Shown piece by piece: positions 8,085-17,285 of a stretch of 41,589 nt of DNA. Location: assembly GCA_002296185.1 (NCBI GenBank), contig DBHM01000027.1, positions 59,320 to 100,908 on the forward strand, given 5' to 3'. Both the position numbers and the translations under genes were made by a program. Numbering within the stretch: position 1 is the stretch's first letter; the number at the start of each line of letters is the position of its first letter. Source of the DNA: Alphaproteobacteria bacterium UBA828. GTDB taxonomy: Bacteria > Pseudomonadota > Alphaproteobacteria > UBA828. The notes beneath the pieces are model-generated. The model made no database searches and was not told the origin of the DNA. It saw nothing but the letters and a program-made list of their open reading frames with translations.

Positions 8085-8675
8085 ATGAATAGTGAAGTAA
8101 TAAAAAAAACAATAGATATGCCTTCAATTTTAAGATTGTTAGCACTTTATTCTCTGATGGGATTCGTGGGTATTCTGCTTTTATCTGCTTGTAGCGGGGG
8201 ATTTATGGGTTTGGGGGGAAAAAAATCCCCTGACGAATTCGAAGTTGTATCTCATTCCCCTTTAGTTGTTCCTCCTGATTATTCACTTAGAGTTCCTCGA
8301 CCAGGCGCCGAGCGACCAAATAAGAGAGCTATTAGAGATATTGCAGCCGATGAATTATTTGGTGATGAAAAAAATATGGAAAGAAATAGTTCGTTGGGTG
8401 AGCAGGCTATTTTGAAAGGGGCAAATGCCTTAGATCCAAATCCCATGATTAGAGAGGTAATAGAAAGGGAATTCACCGTAGACAAATCTGAAGGGGATGG
8501 ATTCCTTGATTCAATACTTTTCTGGAAGAGGGATAGTGTTGATGACCAGTTAATTGATGCAGAAGCAGAGGCAGGTCGACTAGAAAATAACATTAATCAA
8601 GGCAAGCCTCCAAATGAGGGTGACCCTAAGGTTCTGGGGGAAAGAGAGAAGTCATTGTTAGAGGACCTCTTCTAA
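8085..8675 (+). CDS. DUF3035 / BamF-like outer-membrane assembly lipoprotein
   Basis: This 196-residue protein begins with a basic N-terminus, a hydrophobic stretch and a lipobox, LLLSAC, with the acylated cysteine at residue 36. The mature part opens with a glycine-rich linker and then SPDEFEVVSHSPLVVPPDY and RVPRPG, the hallmark of the DUF3035 family. In alphaproteobacteria this family has been described as BamF, an accessory lipoprotein of the beta-barrel assembly machine. Role and location (periplasmic face of the outer membrane) are inferred from the family. The position directly after lspA and before two M16 peptidases is usual in Rhodospirillales-type genomes. A reading that starts at a TTG inside lspA (8028) is less likely because it would bury the signal peptide. 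Confidence 0.85.
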   Translation: MNSEVIKKTIDMPSILRLLALYSLMGFVGILLLSACSGGFMGLGGKKSPDEFEVVSHSPLVVPPDYSLRVPRPGAERPNKRAIRDIAADELFGDEKNMERNSSLGEQAILKGANALDPNPMIREVIEREFTVDKSEGDGFLDSILFWKRDSVDDQLIDAEAEAGRLENNINQGKPPNEGDPKVLGEREKSLLEDLF

Positions 8676-8695
8676 GGAAAAACTAAACTAAGCTT

Positions 8696-10057
8696 ATGTC
8701 ATTAATTAAATTTTTTTCAATAATAATTATATCCTCACTTGTATTTGTTGATTTTTGCACTGGTGAGGAAGCTTATGATGCGCCAAAATTTGATTTAAAA
8801 TATTCCAAACTAAATAATGGCCTCCAGGTAGTTGTTGTGCCTCATCGTCGAGCCCCCTTTGTAGTTCATATGGTATGGTATCGTGTGGGTGGGATGGATG
8901 ATCCAGTTGGAAAATCTGGTCTCTCGCATTTCCTTGAGCACTTAATGTTCAAGGGAACAAAAGATTACCCGGATGGTATGTTCTCCAAACTTGTTGCTAG
9001 AAATGGTGGACGTGAAAATGCTTTTACCTCAGCAGACTTCACAGGATACTTCCAACGCATCTCATCAGCCAAACTTCCGTTAGTTATGGAATTGGAAGCC
9101 GATAGAATGACTAATCTAGTTTTGACAAATGAAGTAGTAAGTCTGGAAAGAAGTGTGGTTTTAGAAGAACGGAGTGCAAGAATAGATAATAGTCCAAAGG
9201 CAAAGTTTTTTGAGGAACTTAATAAGTTATTCTATTCCGATCACCCTTATGGTGTGCCTATTGTAGGTTGGAGGTCTGATATTGAGGGTTTAGATCGCGA
9301 GGATGTATTAAATTTTTACAGAAAACACTACACTCCTGAAAATGCTATTGTGGTTATTGTTGGTGATATAGAACCTGAAAAAGCTCTAGACTTAGCGCGT
9401 AAATATTACCAGCCCATTAAGCCAAAAAATGTCCAGCATAAAAAAATTGAATATAGAATAAAGCAGCCCACTATAAGTCGCTTAGAACTTAAGAGCAAAA
9501 GACTATCTGAGGCTACTATTGTTCGTTTCTATCCTGCACCAAGCTATATCTCTGGCATGAGTAATATAGCTCCATCGCTAGAGTTATTAGCAGAAATTTT
9601 AGGTGGAAATATAACTAGCCGACTTTATCGTGATCTAGTTGTTGAGAAGAAATTAGCTACCTCGGCCGGTACTTTTTATAATCCCGTTGCTCGTGAATTA
9701 ACAAAATTTGGTATTTACATGTCTGTTTTATCTGGGGTTGATATTAAGGTAGCAGAGCAAGCTTTTGATAATGCAATTAGACTCCTTTTGGAAAATGGTG
9801 TTACGGATTTAGAGTTAAATTCAGCAAAAAAAAGATTAATACAAAACTTCCTTTACTCTTTAGATAGTCCAACTACGATAGCTAATATATACGGAGGTGC
9901 ATTAGCTGTTGGGATGACCCCAGAAGATATTGACCAGTGGAGTTTAAAGATTAAAAATATTCAGAAAACAGATATTATGCGAGCTGCTAATCTAGTTATA
10001 GATGAGAAAAGATCTGTAACAGGTATTTTGCAGCCATCAACAGAATATTTAAGATGA
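8696..10057 (+). CDS. M16 family zinc peptidase, catalytic subunit
   Basis: This 453-residue secreted M16 (pitrilysin/processing-peptidase type) metallopeptidase has a signal peptide of about 20-25 residues. The inverted zinc motif HFLEH occupies residues 78-82 (His78, Glu81, His82). The distal glutamate ligand lies in the LEERS segment near residue 157-158. The C-terminal half has GGNITSRLYRDLV, the partner-domain motif. It overlaps the next gene, a motif-less M16 homologue, by four bases (ATGA). The two probably form a heterodimer, as mitochondrial MPP and paired bacterial M16B proteins do. Substrates are unknown; a periplasmic role in turnover or quality control of peptides is an inference. 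Confidence 0.93.
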   Translation: MSLIKFFSIIIISSLVFVDFCTGEEAYDAPKFDLKYSKLNNGLQVVVVPHRRAPFVVHMVWYRVGGMDDPVGKSGLSHFLEHLMFKGTKDYPDGMFSKLVARNGGRENAFTSADFTGYFQRISSAKLPLVMELEADRMTNLVLTNEVVSLERSVVLEERSARIDNSPKAKFFEELNKLFYSDHPYGVPIVGWRSDIEGLDREDVLNFYRKHYTPENAIVVIVGDIEPEKALDLARKYYQPIKPKNVQHKKIEYRIKQPTISRLELKSKRLSEATIVRFYPAPSYISGMSNIAPSLELLAEILGGNITSRLYRDLVVEKKLATSAGTFYNPVARELTKFGIYMSVLSGVDIKVAEQAFDNAIRLLLENGVTDLELNSAKKRLIQNFLYSLDSPTTIANIYGGALAVGMTPEDIDQWSLKIKNIQKTDIMRAANLVIDEKRSVTGILQPSTEYLR

Positions 10058-11388
10058 AGGTATATAGTCTATTAAACATATTTATTTTATTAACGGTATT
10101 TTTTTTATCTGTTTTTTCAATAACTACTCATGCAGCTAATGTAGAGCGTGTTATCTCGCCAGGCGGATTTGAAATTTGGTATGTGCGTGAAAAATCTATT
10201 CCTGTAATAGCTTTAAGTATTGGTTTTATTGGTGGTTCATCTTCAGATCCAATAAATAAACAGGGTTTGACTTCTCTTGCTTTGAATCTTTTAAACGAGG
10301 GCGCAGGTGATTTGGACGACAAACAGTTTCAGAAAGCTGTTGCCGATAAAGCTATACGCATGAGATTTCGTTCTGGAAGGGATTTTATAAGAGTCTCGCT
10401 TCAAACACTCTCAAAAAATAGAGAAGAAGCATTCAGATTATTTGGATTAGCGCTAACCAAACCACGTTTTGATTTGCCAGCAATAAATCGTGTTCGGAGT
10501 CAACTTTTAAGCGATATTGCAGCACAAGCAAAGGATCCGCAAACCTTAGCTTCAAGAAGATGGTATAAGGCAATGTTTGGAAACCATCCTTATTCTAGAT
10601 CATCAATAGGGACAGTTAATGGGCTGATGTCAATAAGTCGTAATGACCTTCAGGAGTTTAGAAATAACCGGATTGGAAAAAGTGATATATTTATTGGTGC
10701 TTCCGGGAATATTTCTGTCAGTGAAATAAGTGCGCTCGTAGACTCTGCGCTCTCAGGCTTGCCTGACGGAACTAATAATTCCCGAATAGATATTTCTTTG
10801 CCTCCCTCAGTGGATCACCTAGAAATTATTGATATGGAAATACCACAGAGTATTGCAGTTTTTGGACTCAGGTCTCTTACTAGGGATGACCCAGATTTTT
10901 ATGCAGCATATATATTGAACTATATATTAGGAGGGGGTGGATTCACTTCTAGATTGTATAAAGAGGTAAGGGAAAATCGAGGTTTAGCATATTCGGTATA
11001 TTCCTATTTGCAGAGTCTAAATGATGTAGGCTTACTTGTGGGGGGTGTTGCAACACGTAATGAAGCAATTTCTGAATCATTATCAATAATAAAGCACGAA
11101 CTAAGTTTATTATCTAATCTCGGGGTAACACAAGGTGAGCTAGATGACGCTAAACAGGCAATTACGGGTGGATTCGCCTTACGCTTTGGAACAGGACTAT
11201 CAGTATCAGAAATGTTAGTTAGTATGCAAGTTCAAGGACTTGGCATAGATTATATACAAAAACGTAATGATTATATTAATGCTGTTACATTGTCAGATAT
11301 AAATAGTGTTGCAAGGAGGCTTCTAAGTAATACTCCTTTGGTTACTGTTATTGTTGGGTCCCCAAAAGGTATTAATAGAGCCAATTAA
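10054..11388 (+). CDS. M16 family peptidase-like protein, non-catalytic subunit
   Basis: This 444-residue M16 homologue has an N-terminal signal sequence ending near THA. Where the active partner carries HxxEH, this protein reads GLTSLALNLLNEGAGDL, so zinc-binding residues are absent. It keeps the Arg/Tyr substrate-binding block of the second domain: FTSRLYKEVRENRGLAYSVYSY. This is the pattern of an inactive alpha-like subunit that completes the chamber with the upstream catalytic subunit. The ATGA overlap suggests translational coupling and a 1:1 complex. The ORF is intact and not decayed, so loss of the motif looks functional. Confidence 0.92.
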   Translation: MKVYSLLNIFILLTVFFLSVFSITTHAANVERVISPGGFEIWYVREKSIPVIALSIGFIGGSSSDPINKQGLTSLALNLLNEGAGDLDDKQFQKAVADKAIRMRFRSGRDFIRVSLQTLSKNREEAFRLFGLALTKPRFDLPAINRVRSQLLSDIAAQAKDPQTLASRRWYKAMFGNHPYSRSSIGTVNGLMSISRNDLQEFRNNRIGKSDIFIGASGNISVSEISALVDSALSGLPDGTNNSRIDISLPPSVDHLEIIDMEIPQSIAVFGLRSLTRDDPDFYAAYILNYILGGGGFTSRLYKEVRENRGLAYSVYSYLQSLNDVGLLVGGVATRNEAISESLSIIKHELSLLSNLGVTQGELDDAKQAITGGFALRFGTGLSVSEMLVSMQVQGLGIDYIQKRNDYINAVTLSDINSVARRLLSNTPLVTVIVGSPKGINRAN

Positions 11389-11482
11389 AGCTCTAAAACC
11401 AACATATATTTACCTTTAGCATATTTAAGTTAAAGTTAATGAACTTGCTAATTTTCGAATCTGATACAGTTGAACAGGTCTT

Positions 11483-12748
11483 ATGAAATATTCTCAAAGA
11501 GCAAAGCAAAACCTCAATCTATCACTTTCCAAATATGATTTAAATGAAGGTGATCTGCATGCTGAATTGAGTAATTATTCTTCAATCCAGGAAAAATTAT
11601 TTATTGGTAAATCTACTGGATCGATGCCATTTCTGAGATTGCCTGATCAGTCTGCTGATCTTTCAAGCATAAATTTGATTGCGGGGAGTTTGCGAGAACG
11701 CTTTGATAGATTGGTAATATTCGGTGTAGGTGGATCAAGTTTAGGTGGAAGAGCGTTAGTTGGATTAACTGGAGCTGATTTGGGTAATCAAGCACCAATA
11801 TTTATGGATGCCTCGGACCCCTACACCTTTGAAACAGTGTTGTCGGAAATACCTTTGGAAAGGACAGGATTTTTAGTTGTTTCAAAGTCAGGTGCTACTC
11901 TTGAGACATTAATGCAAACTCTTTTAGCCCTTGAGAACACTCCTACAGAAAATTTTGTGTTCATAACTGAGCCAGGCGACAATCCACTTCGAAGGATTGG
12001 GCAAAATTATGGTATAGAATTATTAGATCATGATCCAAAATTGGTTGGTCGATACTCAGTAATGTCTATGGTGGGATTAATTCCTGCTGCTTATTCGGGA
12101 ATTGATATACAGGCAGTAAGAAATGGAGCAAAAGGGGTACTGAAAAACTTTTTTGACTCTAAGGACCCTTATAGTTGTGCTCCCGCTATGGGAGCTGCGG
12201 CAACAGTAGCATTTTCTCGTAAGGGTGTTGGTATAAATGTATTAATGCCCTACGCTGATAGACTCCGTGGGTTTGCTCATTGGCACAGACAATTATGGGC
12301 TGAGTCTCTTGGGAAGAACGGGTTTGGAATGACTCCCATAGTTGCACGTGGCCCAGCTGATCAGCATAGCCAGTTACAATTATATCTAGACGGTCCAGCA
12401 GACAAGCTGTTCACAATAATATTAGTTAAAGCAATAAATAAAGGACAAGTCATTGGGACTCAGTTTTCTCCATCTTCAGAGATGCCTTGGCTCGAGGGAA
12501 AAAGTATATCTAACCTTAATCAAGCTTTGGCTGAGGCCACAACAGAAACGTTAATTAATCATCATCGTCCAGTTAGAAAAATTATCTTATCAACAGTGGA
12601 TGCCCAGGTAATGGGAGAGTTAATGATGCATTTTATGCTTGAGACAATAATAGCTGCCGAGATTCTTGGTATTAATCCTTTTGATCAGCCTGCTGTTGAG
12701 AATATTAAGATAAGTGCTAAGTCGCGTATGGGTGGTCCCTCCTTATGA
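11483..12748 (+). CDS. pgi: Glucose-6-phosphate isomerase
   Basis: Pgi interconverts glucose 6-phosphate and fructose 6-phosphate. The 421-residue protein has two SIS sugar-binding halves. Visible motifs are FGVGGSSLGGRALVGL, the phosphate-binding VSKSGATLETL, and the ADQHSQLQLYLDGP block that contains catalytic His. It is the shorter bacterial form, compared with about 550 residues for the E. coli or mammalian type. A GAACAGGT element precedes the ATG. Its stop codon overlaps the mutL start by four bases. The gene implies that hexose phosphates are handled here, either for glycolysis or for making sugar precursors such as those of the LPS core. Confidence 0.95.
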   Translation: MKYSQRAKQNLNLSLSKYDLNEGDLHAELSNYSSIQEKLFIGKSTGSMPFLRLPDQSADLSSINLIAGSLRERFDRLVIFGVGGSSLGGRALVGLTGADLGNQAPIFMDASDPYTFETVLSEIPLERTGFLVVSKSGATLETLMQTLLALENTPTENFVFITEPGDNPLRRIGQNYGIELLDHDPKLVGRYSVMSMVGLIPAAYSGIDIQAVRNGAKGVLKNFFDSKDPYSCAPAMGAAATVAFSRKGVGINVLMPYADRLRGFAHWHRQLWAESLGKNGFGMTPIVARGPADQHSQLQLYLDGPADKLFTIILVKAINKGQVIGTQFSPSSEMPWLEGKSISNLNQALAEATTETLINHHRPVRKIILSTVDAQVMGELMMHFMLETIIAAEILGINPFDQPAVENIKISAKSRMGGPSL

Positions 12749-14532
12749 GGATCAAGCGCCTTACAGAGGGTGTAGTAAACAGAATAGCTGCTGGAGAAGT
12801 GGTTGAGAGGCCATCTTCAGTTGTTAAGGAGCTAATTGAAAACTCTATCGATGCGGGGGCTAATAGAATTAAAATTACAGTAGAAGATGGAGGAAGGTCT
12901 GTAATTAAAGTAAGTGATGATGGTCATGGTATGGAGCCAGAAGAATTAATGCTTTCGATTGAGAGGCATGCCACATCAAAGCTTAAGGATGAGAATAATT
13001 TATTTAGTATTGAAACATTAGGTTTTCGTGGTGAAGCCCTGCCGTCCATAGGGTCTGTATCAAGGTTAATTATTAGTTCCCGTGTAAGACAAAGTAATGA
13101 TTCCTGGAAAATTAAAGTCAATGGCGGAATTATTTCAAAAGTAGAGGCTACTTCGAGGAACCCGGGCACAGAAGTTTCGGTTAGGGACATATTTTTTTCA
13201 ACACCTGCTAGGTTAAAATTTCTAAAATCCCCCCAAACGGAGACGCGACATATAAATGAAGCGGTTTTAAGACATGCGATGGCGAACCCTAGCATTGCAT
13301 TTAATCTTTTAGTTGATGGGCGTTCTGTGATTAAATTAGAACCAGAATCTGAAATTAAATTGGGTTATCTAAATAGGTTTTGTAAAATTGTAGGTAAAGA
13401 TTTTAGAGAGAATGCTCTTACTTTAGATTCTGTAAGAGAGAATATTAGATTATTTGGGTACTCTGGGTTACCGACTTACAATAGGTCTACTACAAAACAC
13501 CAATACTTATTTGTAAATGGGAGACCTGTAACTGATAAACTTCTTACAGGCGCAGTAAGAGGGGCATACAGGGATGTTATACCGAGTGCTCGTCATGTTG
13601 TTTGCTGTCTTTTTTTAGAGATTCCACACGAATTTGTTGATGTTAATGTTCATCCTGCAAAGGCTGAGGTGCGATTCCGTGACCCTGGTATAGTTCGTGG
13701 ACTAATTGTTGGAGCTTTGAAGCATGCTCTTTCGGACGCGGGGCATAAATCTTCTTCCAGTATCGGACATGGTATGCTGGGCGCCGCTAAAGCAGATGGA
13801 TTAAAGGCTTATCAAATACTATCATCTTCATCACCAGGTAGTACAGAAAATCAGCCTAAGATGTTTGAAGGAGAACCAGGGGGGAGGGTTTTTTCAAAAG
13901 AAAATATCAATATTTTAGCAGAATATGAGGATGTTAGGTTAAGGGATAAAGCTTACCCTTTAGGGGCTGCATGTGCCCAGGTCCACGCAACATATATTAT
14001 TTCCCAAACAGAAAATAGTGTAATAGTTGTTGACCAGCATGCAGCGCATGAGCGGATAGTTTATGAAAAAATGAAAACAGGAATTGCAAAAGGTTCTGTG
14101 CATACACAAATCTTACTAATTCCAGAAATAGTAGAACTTGATCCATCGGGGGCTTCCATTATTGAATCTAGATCTAATGAACTTAAGGATTTTGGGCTTG
14201 AGGTGGAGACGTTTGGCCCGGGAGCTATCTTAGTAAGATCAGTACCAGCTATTTTTGGTAATGGAGACGTTCAAAGTCTGATACGTGATTTAGCGGAGGA
14301 TTTTTCTGAGTTAGGTGATTCTAGTACATTAACAAGTTATCTCGGAAATATTTGTGGAACTATTGCCTGCCACGGTAGTGTAAGAGCCGGAAGACTTTTA
14401 AATGAAGTAGAAATGAATGAGCTACTCAGGCAGATGGAAGTAACACCGAATAGTGGACAATGTAATCATGGGCGTCCTACCTATGTTGAGTTAGACTTAA
14501 AAGATATAGAAAAGCTTTTTGGCCGCCGATAA
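12745..14532 (+). CDS. mutL: DNA mismatch repair protein MutL (endonuclease-type)
   Basis: MutL couples mismatch recognition by MutS to strand incision. The 595-residue protein has the GHKL ATPase motifs near the N-terminus: ELIENSIDAGA, DDGHGM and GFRGEALPSI. The C-terminal domain carries the nicking endonuclease motif DQHAAHERIVYE (residues 430-441, fitting DQHAx2Ex4E). It also has ACHGSVRA and CNHGR, the zinc-site motifs of MutL proteins that cut DNA themselves. That is expected in bacteria without MutH. A variable linker lies between the domains. Translation is probably coupled to pgi through the ATGA overlap. Confidence 0.97.
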   Translation: MRIKRLTEGVVNRIAAGEVVERPSSVVKELIENSIDAGANRIKITVEDGGRSVIKVSDDGHGMEPEELMLSIERHATSKLKDENNLFSIETLGFRGEALPSIGSVSRLIISSRVRQSNDSWKIKVNGGIISKVEATSRNPGTEVSVRDIFFSTPARLKFLKSPQTETRHINEAVLRHAMANPSIAFNLLVDGRSVIKLEPESEIKLGYLNRFCKIVGKDFRENALTLDSVRENIRLFGYSGLPTYNRSTTKHQYLFVNGRPVTDKLLTGAVRGAYRDVIPSARHVVCCLFLEIPHEFVDVNVHPAKAEVRFRDPGIVRGLIVGALKHALSDAGHKSSSSIGHGMLGAAKADGLKAYQILSSSSPGSTENQPKMFEGEPGGRVFSKENINILAEYEDVRLRDKAYPLGAACAQVHATYIISQTENSVIVVDQHAAHERIVYEKMKTGIAKGSVHTQILLIPEIVELDPSGASIIESRSNELKDFGLEVETFGPGAILVRSVPAIFGNGDVQSLIRDLAEDFSELGDSSTLTSYLGNICGTIACHGSVRAGRLLNEVEMNELLRQMEVTPNSGQCNHGRPTYVELDLKDIEKLFGRR

Positions 14533-14544
14533 ATTATTTATAAT

Positions 14545-15111
14545 TTAATTAGATAGTCTTATAAAAAGTAGTCGTGATCTTCCATACGATCTATCGTCGA
14601 TGATTTTAAACTCTTCAGGTATATCAAAATTCCTTTGATTACTAATCTCGATTACTATAACCGTATTTATGTCAAGCCATCCTCCTTGGTATGCGCATTT
14701 TATAACCTCAGCAGTGATATTTGAATCATAAGGAGGATCGAGAAATGCATAAGAGCAGTTGGACTGGTATTCTTTAGCTGGTGGTAGTTGAGTTGCATCG
14801 CCATTAATGATTGTAACTTGATCAGAAAATTCTAATTTTTCAATATTCTTGCGAAGGTATTCTAAGGTGTATTTATTGTGCTCTATAGCTATTAGGCTCT
14901 TTGCGCCACGTGAAAGTGCCTCTAATCCCAAAGCTCCGGTGCCTGCAAAAAAATCAATGACTTTAGACTTATTAAGCTCTGGTTTATCAAACTGTCCGTG
15001 TATTATAATATCAAATAAGGACTCTCGAATTCGTTCTGAAGTAGGTCTAACACCAAGACCCTTAGGTGATAATATTTTTCTTCCTCTGCGACTGCCTCCA
15101 ACAATCCTCAT
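14545..15111 (-). CDS. rsmD: 16S rRNA (guanine966-N2)-methyltransferase
   Basis: RsmD methylates G966 of 16S rRNA in the 30S subunit using SAM. The 188-residue protein begins MRIVGGSRRGRKI, the typical RsmD N-terminus. It has the SAM site DFFAGTGALGLEALSRGA and the N6/N2-methyltransferase motif DPPYD. It follows rluB by 54 bases on the same strand, a common pairing of two rRNA-modification genes. It converges on mutL with a 12-base gap and no terminator hairpin. Confidence 0.96.
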   Translation of the reverse strand: MRIVGGSRRGRKILSPKGLGVRPTSERIRESLFDIIIHGQFDKPELNKSKVIDFFAGTGALGLEALSRGAKSLIAIEHNKYTLEYLRKNIEKLEFSDQVTIINGDATQLPPAKEYQSNCSYAFLDPPYDSNITAEVIKCAYQGGWLDINTVIVIEISNQRNFDIPEEFKIIDDRSYGRSRLLFIRLSN

Positions 15112-15165
15112 GACAAACCTGCCCTTAAAACGGAATTCGAGCGTGTTCTATATGTATTATATTTT

Positions 15166-15927
15166 TCACTGAGGAATCTGTTCATTTAAAACCTTTTCTG
15201 ATACTTGGCGAACTTTACCTCTTTCTATATTTCCTAGTTGGAAGGGCCCGTAAGAAGTCCTAATAAGCCGATTTACTGTAAGGTCAAAATACTCTAGAAC
15301 ACGGCGTATTTCTCTATTTTTGCCCTCTCTAAGTGAGACGGTTAACCAGCAATTTGACCCTTGGGTTTTTTTGTCAGAGACAATATGAATTGGGCCATAA
15401 CGAATTCCGTTAATTGTGCACCCTTCTTCGGCTTTTTTAAATTTTTTAGCATTCGGGTGACCATATGCTCTTACACGATAGCGACGAGTCCACCCTGTTT
15501 GAGGCAATTCTAGCTGGCGAGCTAAAGTACCATCATTTGTAAGCAACATTAACCCTTCAGAATTATAATCTAGTCTTCCAATTGCTACAGTGTAACCAAT
15601 ACTTTTTGGTATATTATCAAATATTGTTCGCCGCCCTTGTGGATCGCCTCTAGATACGATTTCACCTGGGTTTTTGTGGTATAGCCAAATACTTCTAATT
15701 TTAGGAATTGGTACACGTTTATCATCGACAATAATACGAGATAAGTTATTCACAAGTGTGGCTGGCGTAGTAATTAATTTCCCATCTACCCTGACTCGCC
15801 CTTCTTCAATCATTCTTTCAGCTTCTCGACGTGAACATATCCCAGATCTTGATAGACGTTTAGATATTCTCTCATGATCTCCCGAATCTTGTTTTTTAGT
15901 TAATGGTTTTATTAAATTATCGTTCAT
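15166..15927 (-). CDS. rluB: Pseudouridine synthase, RsuA/RluB family (probable 23S rRNA RluB)
   Basis: This family converts specific uridines in rRNA to pseudouridine; RluB acts on U2605 of 23S rRNA. The 253-residue protein has an N-terminal S4 RNA-binding domain (RISKRLSRSGICSRREAERM, residues about 20-40). The RsuA-family catalytic motif GRLDYNSEGLMLLTNDG follows, with its aspartate. The pairing with rsmD favours RluB, but RluE/RluF-like specificity cannot be excluded by eye. The gene starts 11 bases before the stop of the upstream hydrolase gene, so the two overlap and are probably co-transcribed. Confidence 0.9.
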   Translation of the reverse strand: MNDNLIKPLTKKQDSGDHERISKRLSRSGICSRREAERMIEEGRVRVDGKLITTPATLVNNLSRIIVDDKRVPIPKIRSIWLYHKNPGEIVSRGDPQGRRTIFDNIPKSIGYTVAIGRLDYNSEGLMLLTNDGTLARQLELPQTGWTRRYRVRAYGHPNAKKFKKAEEGCTINGIRYGPIHIVSDKKTQGSNCWLTVSLREGKNREIRRVLEYFDLTVNRLIRTSYGPFQLGNIERGKVRQVSEKVLNEQIPQ

Positions 15928-16669
15928 TAGATGACGCTTTTACAAATGACTTTAGTAATTTAGAATCTTCCAAACTGATTTCAAACTCTGGATGCCATTG
16001 TACACCTATATACCAGGGGTGATTGGGGTCTTCTATACCTTCGATTACTCCATCTGGGGAGTTAGCGTTAACTTTAAGGTTGGGTGCAATATCCCGAACA
16101 GCTTGATGGTGAGCACTGTTGACATGGAATTCTTGAGTTCCAACTATCTTTGAAAGTTGTGAGTCTTTGTGAATAGAAATTGGATGGCTTGACTCATCAC
16201 GAGGGTTTTCTTGTTCGTGATTAATTGAGCTTTTTATATAATCCGGAATATGTTGAACTAAAGTTCCTCCTAGGGCAACATTCATGAGTTGCTCACCTCC
16301 GCAGATTCCTAGAGTAGGAATACTTCTATTATGGGCGCCTGTAGCCAAGGCTAATTCAAAACTAGTTCTTTTTTCTTTGGTAGTAATAGATTTATAATTA
16401 GTATTTTCGCCAAAAAGATGTGGTGGGATATCAAATGCGCCACCTGTAATTAATAAACCATCGATTAGTTCGAGATATTGATCTAAGAGAGTAAGTTCAT
16501 GAGGGAGTGCTAACGGGATTCCTCCGGCTCTAATTACTGATCCACAGTAATTTTCTCTCAGGGCGTACCAATTAAAAGCAGAGTAACCGCCAGATAACTC
16601 ATAATCCATAGTAACTCCTATCAAGGGATATATGGATTTACGGTGACCTAATTTTCCTATTTTTATCAT
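15917..16669 (-). CDS. Gamma-glutamyl-gamma-aminobutyrate hydrolase family protein (peptidase C26)
   Basis: This 250-residue class I glutamine amidotransferase-like hydrolase belongs to the PuuD/C26 family, which cleaves gamma-glutamyl bonds such as that in gamma-Glu-GABA of putrescine breakdown. The triad is complete: nucleophile Cys123 in GICGGEQLMN, with His226 and Glu228 in VQWHPEFE. The N-terminal region has LIGVTMDY and the RAGGIPLALPHE block common in the family. No putrescine-pathway gene is nearby, so the actual substrate is unknown. It shares a unit with rluB and rsmD, and diverges from tadA. Confidence 0.88.
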   Translation of the reverse strand: MIKIGKLGHRKSIYPLIGVTMDYELSGGYSAFNWYALRENYCGSVIRAGGIPLALPHELTLLDQYLELIDGLLITGGAFDIPPHLFGENTNYKSITTKEKRTSFELALATGAHNRSIPTLGICGGEQLMNVALGGTLVQHIPDYIKSSINHEQENPRDESSHPISIHKDSQLSKIVGTQEFHVNSAHHQAVRDIAPNLKVNANSPDGVIEGIEDPNHPWYIGVQWHPEFEISLEDSKLLKSFVKASSNER

Positions 16670-16735
16670 TAATACAATTTAGATATATTTACGTTAATCC
16701 GCAATCATCCAGTAGCTAACTGAATAGCTATTTTA

Positions 16736-16768
16736 TTGACAAGAGTGAGTTTGGGTGTAAATAGGATT
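16736..16768 (+). promoter_or_regulatory. Candidate sigma-70-type promoter for tadA
   Basis: A perfect -35 element TTGACA lies at 16736-16741, and 16 bases later an approximate -10 element TAAATA precedes tadA by about 45 bases. The -35 match is exact but the -10 match is only partial (three of six). It sits in the 146-base divergent gap between the C26 hydrolase and tadA, where a promoter is needed. Confidence 0.4.
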
Positions 16769-16815
16769 ATGACTAAATAAAATGCCCCATCTCTATTGAT
16801 TTCATATTAAATATA

Positions 16816-17277
16816 ATGATTAATAAATTAGCTATTAATAATATGGACTGTGCATTAATGGCCGCTAAAGAGGCCATGCAATTGGGTGAAGTTCCGGTTG
16901 GGGCTGCAATAATAAATTATTTAGATGGCTCTATAGTATCATTTTCTGGGAATAGAGTAGAGGCAGATTCTGATCCAACCGCACATGCTGAGATCTTAGC
17001 TATTAGAAAAGCCGCAGGGATTCTTAATACCCCAAGATTAAATATGTGCGATATTTATGTTACACTCGAACCCTGTGCAATGTGCGCTAAAGCAATATCA
17101 CTAGCTCGCCTAAGAAGACTTTACTTTGGTGCGGAAGATCCAAAGGGTGGTGCTATTTATAATGGCCCAAAAATATTTTCTCATAGTGGTTGTAATCATT
17201 ACCCAGAAATATATTCAGGAATTAGTGAAATTATATCCTCTAGATTACTGAGGGATTTTTTTAAATTACGTCGATAA
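16816..17277 (+). CDS. tadA: tRNA-specific adenosine deaminase
   Basis: TadA deaminates A34 to inosine in the anticodon of tRNA-Arg(ACG). The 153-residue protein has the cytidine/deoxycytidylate deaminase zinc site HAE (His57, proton shuttle Glu59) and PCAMC (Cys87, Cys90). These positions fall exactly on the E. coli TadA numbering, which supports the chosen start over an internal ATG at 16843. VPVGA near residue 26 is also typical. No clear ribosome binding site is present. It converges on purD with only 8 bases between stops. Family members with other targets (guanine deaminase) exist, but the context beside rluB/rsmD favours TadA. Confidence 0.92.
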   Translation: MINKLAINNMDCALMAAKEAMQLGEVPVGAAIINYLDGSIVSFSGNRVEADSDPTAHAEILAIRKAAGILNTPRLNMCDIYVTLEPCAMCAKAISLARLRRLYFGAEDPKGGAIYNGPKIFSHSGCNHYPEIYSGISEIISSRLLRDFFKLRR

Positions 17278-17285
17278 ATATCAAG

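Noticed and set aside
11373..11395. Short hairpin around the stop codon of the second M16 gene
   Set aside because: The stem has only five to six base pairs and no T-run follows on the plus strand, so a terminator is not supported.
16711..16729. TAGCTA repeated twice in the tadA upstream region
   Set aside because: The six-base self-palindrome is too short and common in AT-rich DNA to call an operator.
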